From: Chrysopilus asiliformis
Taxonomy: Eukaryota > Arthropoda > Insecta > Diptera > Rhagionidae
Direction: 5' to 3'
Assembly (NCBI GenBank): GCA_964034945.1
Contig: OZ035960.1
Location: 84,010,148-84,074,147 of the forward strand
DNA: 64,000 bases
The position numbers were made by a program, and so were the translations under genes. Shown here in pieces: positions 22,000 to 33,152 of this stretch. Below the pieces are notes generated by a model that was given only the letters and a program-made list of their open reading frames with translations, had not been told where the DNA came from and searched no databases. Positions within the stretch are counted from its first letter, which is position 1. Every line of letters begins with the position of its first letter.

Positions 22000-22975
22000 T
22001 ACTTCAGCGTCTCCAAGGAGATCTATTCCTCTTCTTGGAAAGCAGCTAATGTCCAGCCCATTCCCAAAATGGGTGACAAATTCGACCCCTCAAATTATAG
22101 ACCTATAGCTCTGACTTCCGTACTTGCCAAGGTTATGGAAACTTTGATCAATACCAAAATCTCAAACTCAGTTCTAGCTCCTACGCTGGCTTGCGGCAGA
22201 TTCAACCGTGTGGAATTCAACGCATCTAAAACCCAATCAATGCTGTCGCCGATGAATTGCGAAAAATCCCCCGAAACGGTCGAATTTATGAGTGAGTTCA
22301 TTAATGACTCTAAAAACATCAGAATGCTGGGTATCGAAATAAACAAGAAGCTCCGATGGAGCGATCATATTTTTAAAATTGTTAGGGAAGCAGCGCAGTG
22401 CATAGGCTTTCTGGGACGCTGCAAAAAATATTTCGCGCCAATCGACGTGCTCAGCATCTACAAGACCTACATTCGACCGAGACTTTGGTACAATTCGCAC
22501 ATTTGAGCGGGAGCCCCAAAAACTGTCCTGCAACTGCTGGACGGAATTCAAAAACATGCGATCCGACTGATTGGAGACAAGTCTTTGACAGATTTATTAC
22601 CGTCTGTCGAGCATCGTCGCTCTGTTGGGGTACTTAGCATATTCTATAGATATTTCCATGGGAAATGTTCCACCGAAATTTCCCAACTTATTCCTCCAAG
22701 GTATATTTTCCCTAGACCCTCTCGTGCAGCTGCACGTGCGCACGACTTCTTCCTTGAGTCTCCCAGTTTTCGTACAGTAAAGTTTAGGAGTTCCTTCATT
22801 CCGCGAACAACAAGACTTTGGAACGATCTACCATCCGATGTGTTCCCCCAGGACTATAACCTGCAGAAGTTCAAGGAGAACATAAACCGACATCTCCTTT
22901 CGTTCTGCCGACCATCCTGAACTGTGCTTCGGCATTAAAGGGTCTTCCCCTAAGCTTTGGCTAAAACTATAAAAA
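22000..22975 (+). mobile_element. LINE relic with internal deletion
   Basis: Coding remnants of a Jockey/CR1-type ORF2 in three frames. They are an RT fingers segment (SSWKAANVQPIPKMGDKFDP then NYRPIALTSVLAKVMETL), an abrupt jump at about 22187-22205 from a GSVLAPTL-type motif to a thumb segment (RVEFNASKTQSML), and the C-terminal region (PRTTRLWNDLPSDVFPQDYN). The palm with the YADD box is deleted. The same family recurs at 34.9-36.2 kb, and as a 40-bp piece at 48.59 and 52.35 kb. Confidence 0.8.
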
Positions 22976-24785
22976 AAACTGCTTACTTGTAACTTAAATT
23001 TTATATCGGAAAATTATGAATTTATAAGCCTTATCGAAACTTGGTTTACCTCGAATCACAAACTAATCATAAGCAGACTAACATTTTCATTCAATTCATT
23101 CTAGAACAAAATTGAATTTCAACTTTCAAAAAATTAATACCCATAGCAGCCACTCCAGCCGTAGCAGCCATGAGCTTTACTGCCAACAGCACAAGACTTC
23201 GTGATGCAAGTGTTTTTTTTTTGTGTGTTTGTATTGTGTGTGCGTGTTTTTTTGTTTGTGCGTATTTTTTCCTTCCGCAGGTTTTCGATTTGAATATTTT
23301 GATTGCTAACAATAAATATGTGACATGACAAAATTTTTAGTTTGTTCGTTAATTCAAAATTTATTTTGAACTTTAAACGTTAAAAAAAACAGCAAACTAA
23401 ATATTTTATCTTGTTATATTTTGTTCATATTTTTAAATTGCTTTGAGAATGTAAGTTTCAAATTTTATCAAATTTCCACAGAATTGTAGTTTGATAAAAC
23501 AAAACAATGTATTTTATTTAAACAATTTAAAGCAGGGCCAGGAAAGCTTTGAAAGTTCTCGGGTATCCACTACCACTGACAAGCGATTTACTTGTTTATA
23601 TGGCTTGCTCTCCGAGCCAAGTGAAACAAGCTTGTTGAAAGCTCTTTTCGTTATGCTTGATTTTGACACACTGTTAATTGTTTTACTTTACGTTAAAAAA
23701 AGTTTTGATAATGAAAAACTTTTATATGAAATTTCCGAATTACAATCGGAAAATAAAAATAATTTCGTAAAACCAGAAACATTAATTTGATCAATTGATA
23801 TTTTATGAAACGACTGAAAATGCCTATATAAATTGTATTTTTTTATTGTTTTAATTTCCTGAAATCATAGTAAACATTGCATTGTGTTATCACACCGAAT
23901 AAGAAAACAATCATGTCCAAAATTCGTGTCGTCTTTTGAGACAGAACGCTTCATGATTTTCAGCAGTGTTAAATTTTTCATGATTTTCAGCAGTATGAAA
24001 TACACCTCTGCTTCAGTCAATGTCCTAATGACAACTGGAGCTAATAAAAATCTCTCGCATAAATGGCCTTACTTAGAGCTCAGCAAAGCTCCATGGTATG
24101 TAAAATGCACAAGTGGAAGCAGAACGGGTTATATGCAAGGTGAAACAGATTATTTCTTTCATATGCGTATGTATGCAGTTTTCGTACAAGCCAGAATGAA
24201 ACGGGTAGCATGAAGAATCGATGTATAACAGGGCAATTTGAGCTGCGAAAATGCCCTTGGTGCATGTGGCCGAAGCCCGCTGGTTTAGAACAACAAAGTG
24301 TGCGCAATTGTATGTGGGGAACGACATTGTCGCCGTAATCTTTCGCTGTAAATGTTGCTTCGGACCAATTGTATTCCAACCTTAAAATTGACTAGACGCT
24401 ATCTAGGCAGTCTATACCGTAGCTTCGTCACTGCGAAATATGAAAAAGTATGCAATTTTTTAAAATATATAAAGCGGATTTGTCAAAGGCTCCAATGTGC
24501 TATACAAGTATAAGCAAACACAAGAATATAATCTTGCATGAACTTCCGGCGGTTTCTGACAAATTATAATGATCGTGTCTGAAATTTCTTTTTCGCCCAA
24601 ATCTACCCGAAGCCACTAATAAATAGATAAAATACTAAAGAACACAGGAAAAGAGTGTAATATTTTATCAATTTAATTTTTTAACTGAAAAATGTTTCAG
24701 ACGTCATGGCGCCAAGCAATTTTTTCATAAGACCGATGGAAGACTCGACAAAAAAATTTAAAAAATCAAAATAGCAGATGCAAAC
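22976..24785. other. AT-rich stretch, no recognised gene
   Basis: Short frames at 23491-23790 (plus) and 24073-24379 (minus) have no family resemblance I can name. A motif at about 23140-23180 (ACCCATAGCAGCCACTCCAG) loosely resembles the arm of the MITE inserted in copia. No element boundaries were found. Confidence 0.4.
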
Positions 24786-24960
24786 TATCGGAAATGTATT
24801 TGAATTAGTATCATTTTGTTAGACAATTGAATACACTTTGTAACAGAAAACTGTAAATCGACTTTGTGCTTGTAATAAGCAATTACATTTTGAATAAACC
24901 TCACTTGCATTTTACCAGTGGATACAATCGGTCGTTTTTATTTCTTTGCGCAACTCAATA
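24786..24960 (+). repeat. Copia 5' LTR
   Basis: 175 bp, beginning TATCGGAAATG and ending CGCAACTCAATA; identical by eye to 29502-29676. AATAAA at about 24892 may serve polyadenylation. Confidence 0.95.
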
Positions 24961-25097
24961 GGTTATGGGCCCAGTACCCATTTGAAGCACGTGGCAATTC
25001 ATTTGTGAAAAGTAACTTTTTCTAGATCCTAGTTTTGCGGTTCGCGTATAAATGTTGCAATAGCAAGAATAGATTGTGGTAAATAAAGTGGTTAGTC

Positions 25098-26033
25098 ATG
25101 GAAAGTGAATTGGTGAAAATCGACAAGCTCCAAACTGCTGAGCAATGGAACATGTGGAAGTTCCAAGTTAAAATAATGTTTAATGCAAGCGATCTTTTCG
25201 ATATAGTGTCCGGATTGGAGAAATTACCGATCGAAGAAGCTGGTGATAAAAGAGAGCCTTCACTAAAGGCACAAAAATTGTGGCAATTAAAGGATCATAA
25301 GGCACAAAAGATCATCGCAACTACAGTTGCAAGTCAAGCGATGATTCACATTTTAAACTGTTCTACGTCCTATGAAATGTGGACGAAGCTGTGTTCAGTA
25401 TTTGAACAAAGGACAGTGACTAGTGTCAATTTGCTGCAGCAACGATTTTTTGGTTTCACAAAAGACTCAAGTGACGATATTGCTACGCACATTAGTAAAT
25501 TAGAAAATTTGGCGCAGCAATTGCGAGATGCGGGAGAAACGATGTCAGACTCAATGCTTTTGACAAAAATTCTAATGACTCTACCGACGAATTTTTCGCA
25601 TTTTATTAGTGCCTGGGAGTCTACGCCAAAAACTGATCAAACTATTCTCAATTTGACTTCCCGTTTGATCATGGAGGAAACCAGATACAATGCTGTGCAT
25701 CAAACCCCTCAATCGTCGCAGTCGACAGAAAGCAGTAGTGCTTTAATGGTACACAAAAGACATAACCGTTCGAAAAATCGCGTTGGCAAATGTTTTATTT
25801 GTAAGCAGGCTGGACATTGGAAGCTTGAATGCCCGAAGAATAAAAAGGCGAAATCGAATTCAAATTTTGCACACACAAATAAAGATAATGGTAAAGTTTC
25901 GGAGACCTTTTGTGATGCGTTTATGTGCGACGTCAATGAGGATTTGAGTAGGAATTTGACCGACAGTGACTGGATACTTGACTCAGGAGCGAGCGATCAC
26001 ATGACGTTCCATGAAGATTGGTTTACAACATAG
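25098..26033 (+). pseudogene. Copia gag and start of protease, ends at premature stop
   Basis: The ATG at 25098 follows the leader. The N-terminal gag domain (IDKLQTAEQWNMWKFQVKI) leads to a CCHC zinc knuckle, CFICKQAGHWKLEC, near residues 233-246, which binds RNA. The aspartic protease signature WILDSGASDHMT begins near residue 292, and a TAG stop cuts the frame about 17 residues later. The same frame is open again after the stop and is closed once more by a TAA at 26154-26156. Gag packages the RNA into virus-like particles; the protease would process the polyprotein. Confidence 0.93.
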
Positions 26034-26159
26034 AAGAAATTTGATTCTCCGATTCCTGTTAACCTTGGCAATGGTACAAAAATTTTTGCTTTTGGTAAAG
26101 GCGAAATCCAAATTTTGAGTTACGATGGTAGTGAATGGAATAAAAAACGTTTATAAGAT

Positions 26160-26895
26160 GTGTTTTTTGTACCGGAGATCCGAGTAAATCTATTTTCGTG
26201 TTCGAGTGCGCTTGATAAAAAATACAAACTTGTATCGAATGATAAACAGTGTCAGTTGCTTAAAGACAAAAATATCGTGGCAATCGGTGTCCGTGTAAAT
26301 CGGCTTTATAGAATGATGTTCCGTGTAATGAACAAGAATGGGATTTGTTTGAATTTTTCAAATAAGTGTGAAACAATTAGGCAGTGGCATGAAAAGTTAG
26401 GCCACGTAAACATTGATCATGTTCGGCGTTTTCTAAAACAAGAACACATCGCATTTGTGGATCAAACAGATATTTTTTGTAGTGCCTGTGCATATGGAAA
26501 GATGCATCGAGCAGTGTATAAACCTAGTAACTCCAGAGCTTCGCAAATTGGAGAGTTGATTCACGCTGATGTTTGCGGCCCCATGCAGAATAAGTCCATT
26601 GGTGGATCAAGATATTTTTTGTTATTGAAAGACGATTTTTCTGCTTTTCGGTTTGTTTATTTCTTCCTAAAGGAAAAATCAGAGGTTTCTTCAGCGATCA
26701 AAAAATTCTTGATATATTTCCGCAACCAAAATAACCGGAATATTAAGGTTCTGAGATCGGACAACGGTCTAGAGTTCATTAACAAGAATATAAATGAATT
26801 GTTCGAAAAACTAGGTATAATTCATCAGACGTCCTGTCGTTACACACCCGAACAGAATGGACGAGCGGAAAAGGACATTCGTTTTATGGTTGAGC
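26160..26895 (+). pseudogene. Copia integrase, interrupted by MITE
   Basis: Same frame as gag, downstream of the second stop. It shows the end of protease, then the integrase zinc domain (WHEKLGHVNIDHVRRF, with FCSACAYGKMHR), then the catalytic core with Asp in LIHADVCGPM, Asp in LRSDNGLEF and Glu in PEQNGRAEKD. The MITE enters directly after this Glu region at 26896. Integrase inserts the cDNA into the host chromosome. Confidence 0.93.
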
Positions 26896-27216
26896 CACAA
26901 ACAAGTATATACAGATAACCAATGCCCATAGTAGCAGCTGTACCCATTTTTAGCTCGTAGCCGACAGTCGTAGCTGACAAAACGCAATAAGAAAATACCG
27001 AAACCAACCGGCTGCGATGACTACGATCGTGAAACATTCTGTTTGATCGCCGAAAGGCAGAAAGGGAAGAGGATATCTAGCAAACGATCGCAGTCGGTTG
27101 GTTTCGGCATTTTCTCATTTCGTTTTGTCAGCTACGACTGTCGGCTACGAGCTAAAAATGGGTACAGCTGCTACTATGGGCATTGGTTATCTGAATATAC
27201 TTGTTTGTGGTTGAGC
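26889..27216. mobile_element. Palindromic MITE inserted in copia integrase
   Basis: The element is 314 bp (26896-27209) with arms of about 120 bp. It starts CACAAACAAGTATATACAGA and ends with the near-complement ATATACTTGTTTGTG. A 7-bp target duplication, GTTGAGC, flanks it (26889-26895 and 27210-27216). Arms include AACCAATGCCCATAGTAGCA and its complement. A 7-8 bp duplication suggests hAT- or P-like mobilisation; no transposase is encoded. Confidence 0.92.
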
Positions 27217-29378
27217 TTAGTAGAAGCATGTTGCATGGTAAAAACTTACCAATCAAGCTTTGGGCTGAAGCTGTTAATACAGCTGTCTACCTGATGAATC
27301 GCTTTGGTCCAAGTACCAATGAACATAAAAGTCCTTACGAGCTGTGGTTTGATAAGAAGCCAAGTACAGAAAATCTGGAAGTCTTTGGGACAGAGGTTTT
27401 CGCACATATTCCGAAAGAAAAGCGGCAAAAATGGGACCCGAAAGCAAAGTCTGGAATATTTGTTGGATATGATCAGAACTCCAAGGGTTATAGAATTTGG
27501 CACCCAAACTCCACAAAAATTGAGGTGACGAAAGATGTTTTGTTTCAGCATGAAACCGTCATTGCTGTAAGAACTAATTCGGAAACGGATAAGGAGGAGG
27601 GAGAGACGTCGAATGTTAACAAAAATTACATTAAACTCGCCAGCGACATCGAATATATGAGTGACAAAAGCAGTGAAGAAGAATATAATTCTGCAGAAGA
27701 AATCACCGCAGAAAACACTGACAGTGATCAGCCAATGGGAGCGAAGTCAAGTGAAGGGAACATTCGTGATCGATTACGTCCGCGCCCGATGCCGAGTACT
27801 TCGATGTTCTCAAACGCAATCGAAGGTTACAGTTTTGTAACAAATTTGGTAGAACCTTTAAATTACAAAGAAGCATTAGAATCCACAGAATCTGAGTATT
27901 GGAAAAGTGCGATGAATGAAGAAATCGACGCTCATTTAAAAAACGGAACGTGGGAACTCGTTCATCTACCCAAGGATAGAAAATTAATTGATTGTAAATG
28001 GATTTTTAAATTTAAGGACTCAAATCAAGTCTACAAGGCTCGTCTAGTAGCTCGTGGATTTAACCAACAGTATGGTATCGACTACAACGAGACTTTTAGC
28101 CCAGTGGCTAAGTTTGCTTCGATACGTATGGTTTTGGCTATTGCTATTTCTGAGGGTCTAACACTAAAGCAGTTCGACGTAAAGACGGCCTTTCTTAATG
28201 CAGATTTGTCAGAGGAAATTTTCATGTCACAGCCGGAAGGATTTAATGACAATTCAAGGCGAGTATGCAGATTAAAAAAGAGTCTTTATGGACTAAAGCA
28301 AGCATCACGATGTTGGAACACAAAATTTACAGAGTTCCTTAAGAGTCTTGGTTTCAAACCGACTGAAGCAGATCCGTGTGTCTTTATTTTGAATAATGAC
28401 AAAATGCGTATTTTAATAACGCTGTATTTCGACGACGGACTTATCGCAGCAACGGATGCTACGGGAGCAGATGAAGTGTTGAATAAACTTAATAGACGAT
28501 TTCCAATCAAGCAGAGCAGTTTAGGATGTTACTTGGGAATGAACATCACTCAGCGAAGCGATGGGTCTATTATTGTGAATCAAGAAGGATATATACGTCG
28601 TGTACTAGCAAGATTTAACATGGCAGAGTGTCGTGGAGTCTCTACTCCAGCAGAGGTCAATAATGGCCAGAAGGGCGTACTGAATGATGAGACTCCACAG
28701 GATACGAACTTTCCTTACCGGGAGGCAGTAGGAAGTTTGATATATTTGGTTATTGCAACAAGACCGGATATAGCATATGCAGTTGGCGTTGTGAGCAGAT
28801 ATTTGGATTCCCCACGCTCACAACATGTGTTTGCAGTAAAGAGGATTTTCAAATATTTGAAATCCACTATTGGTTTTGGTATTATTTTAAAAAAAATTAA
28901 TAATTCTTCTCTTTTTGCATATAGTGATGCTGACTATGCGGGTGATAGCGAAACTCGTAGGTCTACCAGCGGGCATATTTTCCTGTTAGATAATGGTCCG
29001 ATCACTTGGTCATCAAAAAGGCAAAAATGTGTGACACTTTCGAGTACAGAGGCAGAGTATGTAGCCGCATCGGAAGCAGTCAAGGACTTAGTATGGTTTG
29101 ATTCGCTACTACAAGATTTGCAGCCTAGGATCCAATACAAACGTGTCTTAGTGCTGGATAATCAAGGAGCAATTAAATTAGTTAAAAATGCGGAGTTCCA
29201 TTCACGGACGAAACATATTGATGTGAAAGTTCATTTCATCCGAGAGAAGTACAATGAAGGACGATTCGAACTTCGCTACGTTGGGACAGATAACCAACTT
29301 GCCGACATATTTACGAAGGCGTTAACTAAGGCTAAATTTGAATTTTTAAGAAACGCTATTAACGTTGTATCAGCATAA
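27217..29378 (+). pseudogene. Copia integrase C-terminus, reverse transcriptase and RNase H
   Basis: About 720 codons are open from the right side of the MITE to the stop at 29376-29378. It holds the integrase C-terminal region (LPIKLWAEAVNTAVYLMNRF), an acidic linker (about residues 125-175 of this piece), RT (YKARLVARGFNQQYGIDYNE, FDVKTAFLNADL, YGLKQASRCWN) with the catalytic box YFDDGLI in place of the usual YVDDL, and RNase H (YSDADYAGD, LSSTEAEYVAASEA, KHIDVKVHFIREK). The frame is intact over this length. Copia-group polymerases copy the RNA inside the particle. Confidence 0.93.
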
Positions 29379-29501
29379 TTTTGTGAAATTATATTTAGTC
29401 AAACCTTTGTAATATTTTTTTTAAACTATTTTCTTATGAATTGTAAAGAATTTCTTTAACCTTGGTGGTTGTAGTGTATTTAAAAAAATGATAAATGGGA
29501 G

Positions 29502-29676
29502 TATCGGAAATGTATTTGAATTAGTATCATTTTGTTAGACAATTGAATACACTTTGTAACAGAAAACTGTAAATCGACTTTGTGCTTGTAATAAGCAATT
29601 ACATTTTGAATAAACCTCACTTGCATTTTACCAGTGGATACAATCGGTCGTTTTTATTTCTTTGCGCAACTCAATA
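29502..29676 (+). repeat. Copia 3' LTR
   Basis: Identical by eye to the 5' LTR; preceded by the purine tract ending GGGAG and followed by the CAAAC duplication at 29677. Confidence 0.95.
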
Positions 29677-29681
29677 CAAAC

Positions 29682-30997
29682 TCGATATTATAATCAATTT
29701 TTATTCTTTTCTGTCATTAGAACAAACATTCTACGCAAAGATACAATCTGTATTAAAAATAAACATACAAGCAATATTTAACACATTTACATAAAAAAGA
29801 AAAAAAAAGATATATTATTAAAGTGAAAAATTCTGCACATATGCTATCGTTATCGCTCATATTGCCGCCATCATCATCATCATTACCATAATCATATTCG
29901 TTTTCTTTTTCCTCATAAAAGTGGTTTCCTTGCAATTTTCCAACTGATAACCGTCATTTCCGTTTATTTTACTTGAAAGTTTTATCGATTTGCTCTCCCT
30001 GTTTTACTTCTACTCAGCCAAAGGTTCTTCAACATTCCTTTCATTTCCATCTTATTTATCCACAAACTGCTTGAACTTCCTCTATTTTTACCATAGCTCT
30101 TTCCAATCGACCTTCTATTGTAGAATCATTGACTATAACGTGGGATACTCTATTTTCGTTCGTTAACTTGTTCAATTTTCAGTGCACGATGTAAACTCCA
30201 TTTATTTTTGTCCTTGTTAACACAGTAGAATCAGAACTACTAAAATCTTATGGAAGTGTACGTGTCTTTCACCCTATACACTATTTCTGGTACTTGTCTT
30301 CATTTTCATTCTCTGGAAAATAACCAAATAGATGAAGGATCTTCTTACAAACAGCATTCTTCTTTTCTTATATATAGTCATTGCATTCCATTTCACGGTT
30401 TTTGGTATTCAGAGCACAATGATTCTCCCTATATCCCTTCATCGAATCTTTTAACCTTTCTGTATCGCAAAAAAAACTGAACGGGGTTAAAATAAATTCT
30501 TTTGTTATAGAGAACAGGGTAAAATGAAAATTCCATTAAAGGATCCATCGCCGTATTCTTAAATGTTTTCAGGGTTCACTGAATGAAAGTATAGTAATGG
30601 ACATATCACACCGACGATTACGATTGCAATTGCCATTGACGATTGACCGTTGACGTTTTTTCATCACACTGACAACGATTCGATTCCCGATTGTGATTGC
30701 AGTCAATTGATTTTTGCTCTTCATTTATTAGCTTTTATTTCATATCCATAGTTTAGGATTTTATTTTGGGCGGTCTTTTTTATGTTACCCTTTCTAAGGA
30801 AAATGTAACTGAAGTTATTAACCCTTTCAGTACATATTTTTTTCTATGGGGGTTAAAAATACTCTCTATACAAATTAATGATGTTTAAGCTATTAGTATT
30901 CATTTAAAACAAAAAAAAAATCAAAAATTTTAATTTTTCTTCAATTACGTCCACTGTAGTCCAGCTTTTTACTCAAAAAATCAAAATTGGAATGCAT
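29682..30997. other. AT-rich stretch, no gene
   Basis: No protein-like frame. TTAACCCTTTCAG at about 30818 resembles the left end of the TTAA MITE just downstream, without a matching right end. A GACGATT-rich patch lies at 30613-30690. Confidence 0.4.
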
Positions 30998-31116
30998 TTA
31001 ACCCTTTCAGTCACCACATACACTATAGTGTACACACTTTCTACCAAGTCAAGTTATGAGTTATGGCTTCTGAAAAGTGTGTACACTATAGTGTACGTGG
31101 TGACTGAAAGGGTTAA
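30998..31116. mobile_element. 111-bp hairpin MITE with TTAA duplication (piggyBac-like)
   Basis: TTAA stands at 30998-31001 and 31113-31116. Between them the arms CCCTTTCAGTCACCAC... and its complement ...GTGGTGACTGAAAGGG match over about 38 of 40 positions. Each arm contains the palindrome TACACTATAGTGTA. TTAA targets and CCC-starting ends are the signature of piggyBac-type elements. No coding capacity. Confidence 0.85.
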
Positions 31117-31760
31117 TAAAACCTCAACAAACGTCATATCAAAGGAGAGTGGAGCCGCGAGCCAAACACCCCCCCCCCCTTTCTCTAGCAAGGCGCAAAA
31201 TAACCCGAAAAGGATTCCTCTTTTTTTGAGAGATTTTTTGTCCTGAATAATAAATATGGAATATGTACTTACCTACATAACTACAATAGAAAATCCTTAC
31301 TCTTTTAAAACAGCGTTTAAAACAAAACGCAAGATACAAACATAATAATAATAGCCACAAATATAATAATATCTACACATTATACACATTCATCGCCGAT
31401 TCTCCAGTCTAGATAGCGTCGGTGTTCCATAAAATGTTTCTTTTAGTATACACGTCTGAGGTCTTAGTAAAGGCGGTCACCCCAAAATGTCTTGGCGGTC
31501 CACCGGTCGATCGCGATCGACTAATGCCCATTCCTGATATTTTTTTTTATATTTATGCCAGGAGCTTAGGCAAATTGCCTCTAATGCCGAAGCACAGCTC
31601 AAGACATCATTCATGCAACCATTCATACAAATCCGTTCATACTCTGAATACTCCTCATCACACTGCAACGAAGACTTGGCGCGACAGTACATAGCCTTAT
31701 CGTCCATAAAAGTATACTAGACATAGTATACCGATTGCAACGCATCGAACCAATCATCGG
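31117..31760. other. Spacer, no recognised gene
   Basis: A C-tract at about 31169-31180 and short chance frames. No feature. Confidence 0.4.
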
Positions 31761-31769
31761 ACGCAAAAA

Positions 31770-32260
31770 TGAATTACACCAGGGTGTTAGGGATGACAAA
31801 AGATTTTGATTTCCGCATGTCCGTCCGTTTACCTGTCCGTGAATACCTTAACTTTCGAAAGGATTGAGCTAGAGACTTGGAATTTTGTACAGTTACGTAT
31901 CTCGTAATTGGATAGGCTAAGTTCTTGAAGGAGCAATATTGAGCCATTCCGTCCCCCCTCCGCCATACAAACGAAACAGTTTTTTGAGTCGTATCGAATA
32001 ATTTTAATAGCTAAAATATGTTACGTAGAATAGAATTCTAGAATTCTACATAACTCATCCATACTTCCAAATCCAATCGGACCACTGCTTCCCACCTTTC
32101 CCACCCAAGTGGAATACTTTTCTCGAAAACTGTGCATCATATCGAAAAATTTATAAAGATGAAATGTGTTTAAAATATGATTATATATAATCATCCCATA
32201 CATCAAAATTTAAACGGACCACCCCTCTCCTATACAGATAGATTTTTTTAAATAAACATT
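31770..32260 (-). mobile_element. DINE-like repeat, diverged, reverse orientation
   Basis: It contains AAAAATGAATTACACCAGGG, ATGTCCGTCCGTTTACCTGT (a short GTCY tract), AAGGATTGAGCTAGAGACTT and CCCCCCTCCGCCATACAAAC, in the same order as the better-preserved copy at 49.0-49.5 kb. The GTCY tract is only two to three units long. Confidence 0.75.
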
Positions 32261-32646
32261 TTCTCTGTCCTCATATAGAGTATTTGACTATTGGCCCCTG
32301 GGAATTGTAGCTTTTCTTATGTTTTTCAATAATTTTTTATGCACAAAAAAATCAAGCTATTAAAATCGCTCACTTTATTCTACGTTAAAACACAATTCGC
32401 TTATTTTTAATCTTATCCTTAGACGATTTTTTAAATAATTCTTTATTTAAATTTATTGCAGGTAAATTACGTTGTAATATTTTGGAATAATGACACAAAA
32501 AAGTGATTTAATAGTCCAACGATTTAACTTAGCCCAATAAAAATATTTTGATGCATATAAAAATGAGTTAGAAGACCGATATCAAGACCATTTATCAAAA
32601 TTGAAAAAAATTATAGTCCGAGACAAAGTACAGGAAATTTATTAAG
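32261..32646. promoter_or_regulatory. Upstream region of the TSP1/TSPN gene
   Basis: 386 bases before the ATG at 32647. It is AT-rich with no certain TATA box or initiator, and the transcription start cannot be placed. An in-frame TAA lies just before the ATG (32642-32644). Confidence 0.3.
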
Positions 32647-33152
32647 ATGGCGACAATTAGGTCCTTATCAAAGTGCCACCTTATAAAATTTTTCATATTT
32701 TGTCTAGTGTCATTAATTTATGGTGTAGCGGCCACAGTCCCTTGGGCTGCATTGCCAGTAACGGCAGTGAAAACAATTTCCTGTGAGCATCAAAGCATTC
32801 AAGAGCTAATTAAAACCAGTCCTGTGATACTGAAAGCATTAGGCGCGAAAATTTTTGCTGATTCAACGCAGTCAGAAAATTTGAATAGTGCTCTTCCTGA
32901 TGGTAGCGGCAGCATCAATATGTCCACCAATACAAAAACCAGGGAAAACGCTTCAATATCTAGTTCAACTTTAAATATTAAGCGAACATCAGCAGTTAAA
33001 ATGACATCATATATAATTACATTAGCACCGGAGACACTTTACAAAGGAGCATCAATTTTAAAGGTTGCCTCATCATCCTTGGCCTCCCACCACCATACGC
33101 TATCATTACCATCATTATCGGATAATAGTAAGGAGTACTTCGAGTATGAGGG
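32647..33152 (+). CDS. TSP1/TSPN gene exon 1: signal peptide and Ser/Thr-rich region
   Basis: 168 codons plus two bases. The start ATG is preceded in frame by a stop. Residues 13-29 (IKFFIFCLVSLIYGVAA region) form a hydrophobic signal sequence, with likely cleavage after GVAA. One Cys is near residue 46 (TISCEHQ). Residues about 85-160 are rich in Ser, Thr, Asn and Ala with possible N-glycosylation sites (NMS, NAS), as in an extracellular stalk. The donor is GG|GTAAGA at 33153, phase 2. The unspliced frame stops immediately (TAA at 33154), which supports splicing. Confidence 0.8.

Larger units (their letters stand above)
24786..29676 (+). mobile_element. Ty1/copia LTR retrotransposon, structurally complete, recently inserted
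   Basis: Two 175-bp LTRs (24786-24960 and 29502-29676) read identically by eye. They are flanked by the same five bases CAAAC (24781-24785 and 29677-29681), a target-site duplication. The 5' LTR is followed by a primer binding site, GGTTATGGGCCCAGT, of the kind used by copia elements with initiator tRNA-Met. A purine tract AAATGGGAG precedes the 3' LTR. Order is gag, protease, integrase, RT, RNase H (copia order). The reading frame is broken by a TAG at 26031, a TAA at 26154 and a 314-bp MITE at 26896, so this copy should not be autonomous. Confidence 0.97.

Noticed and set aside
23491..24379. Short frames (99-109 codons) on both strands as host exons
   Set aside because: No convincing splice sites, family resemblance or consistent strand; left as unannotated sequence.
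24786..29676. Autonomous copia
   Set aside because: Two stops in the protease region and a MITE in integrase break the frame, even though both LTRs, primer site and polymerase are intact.
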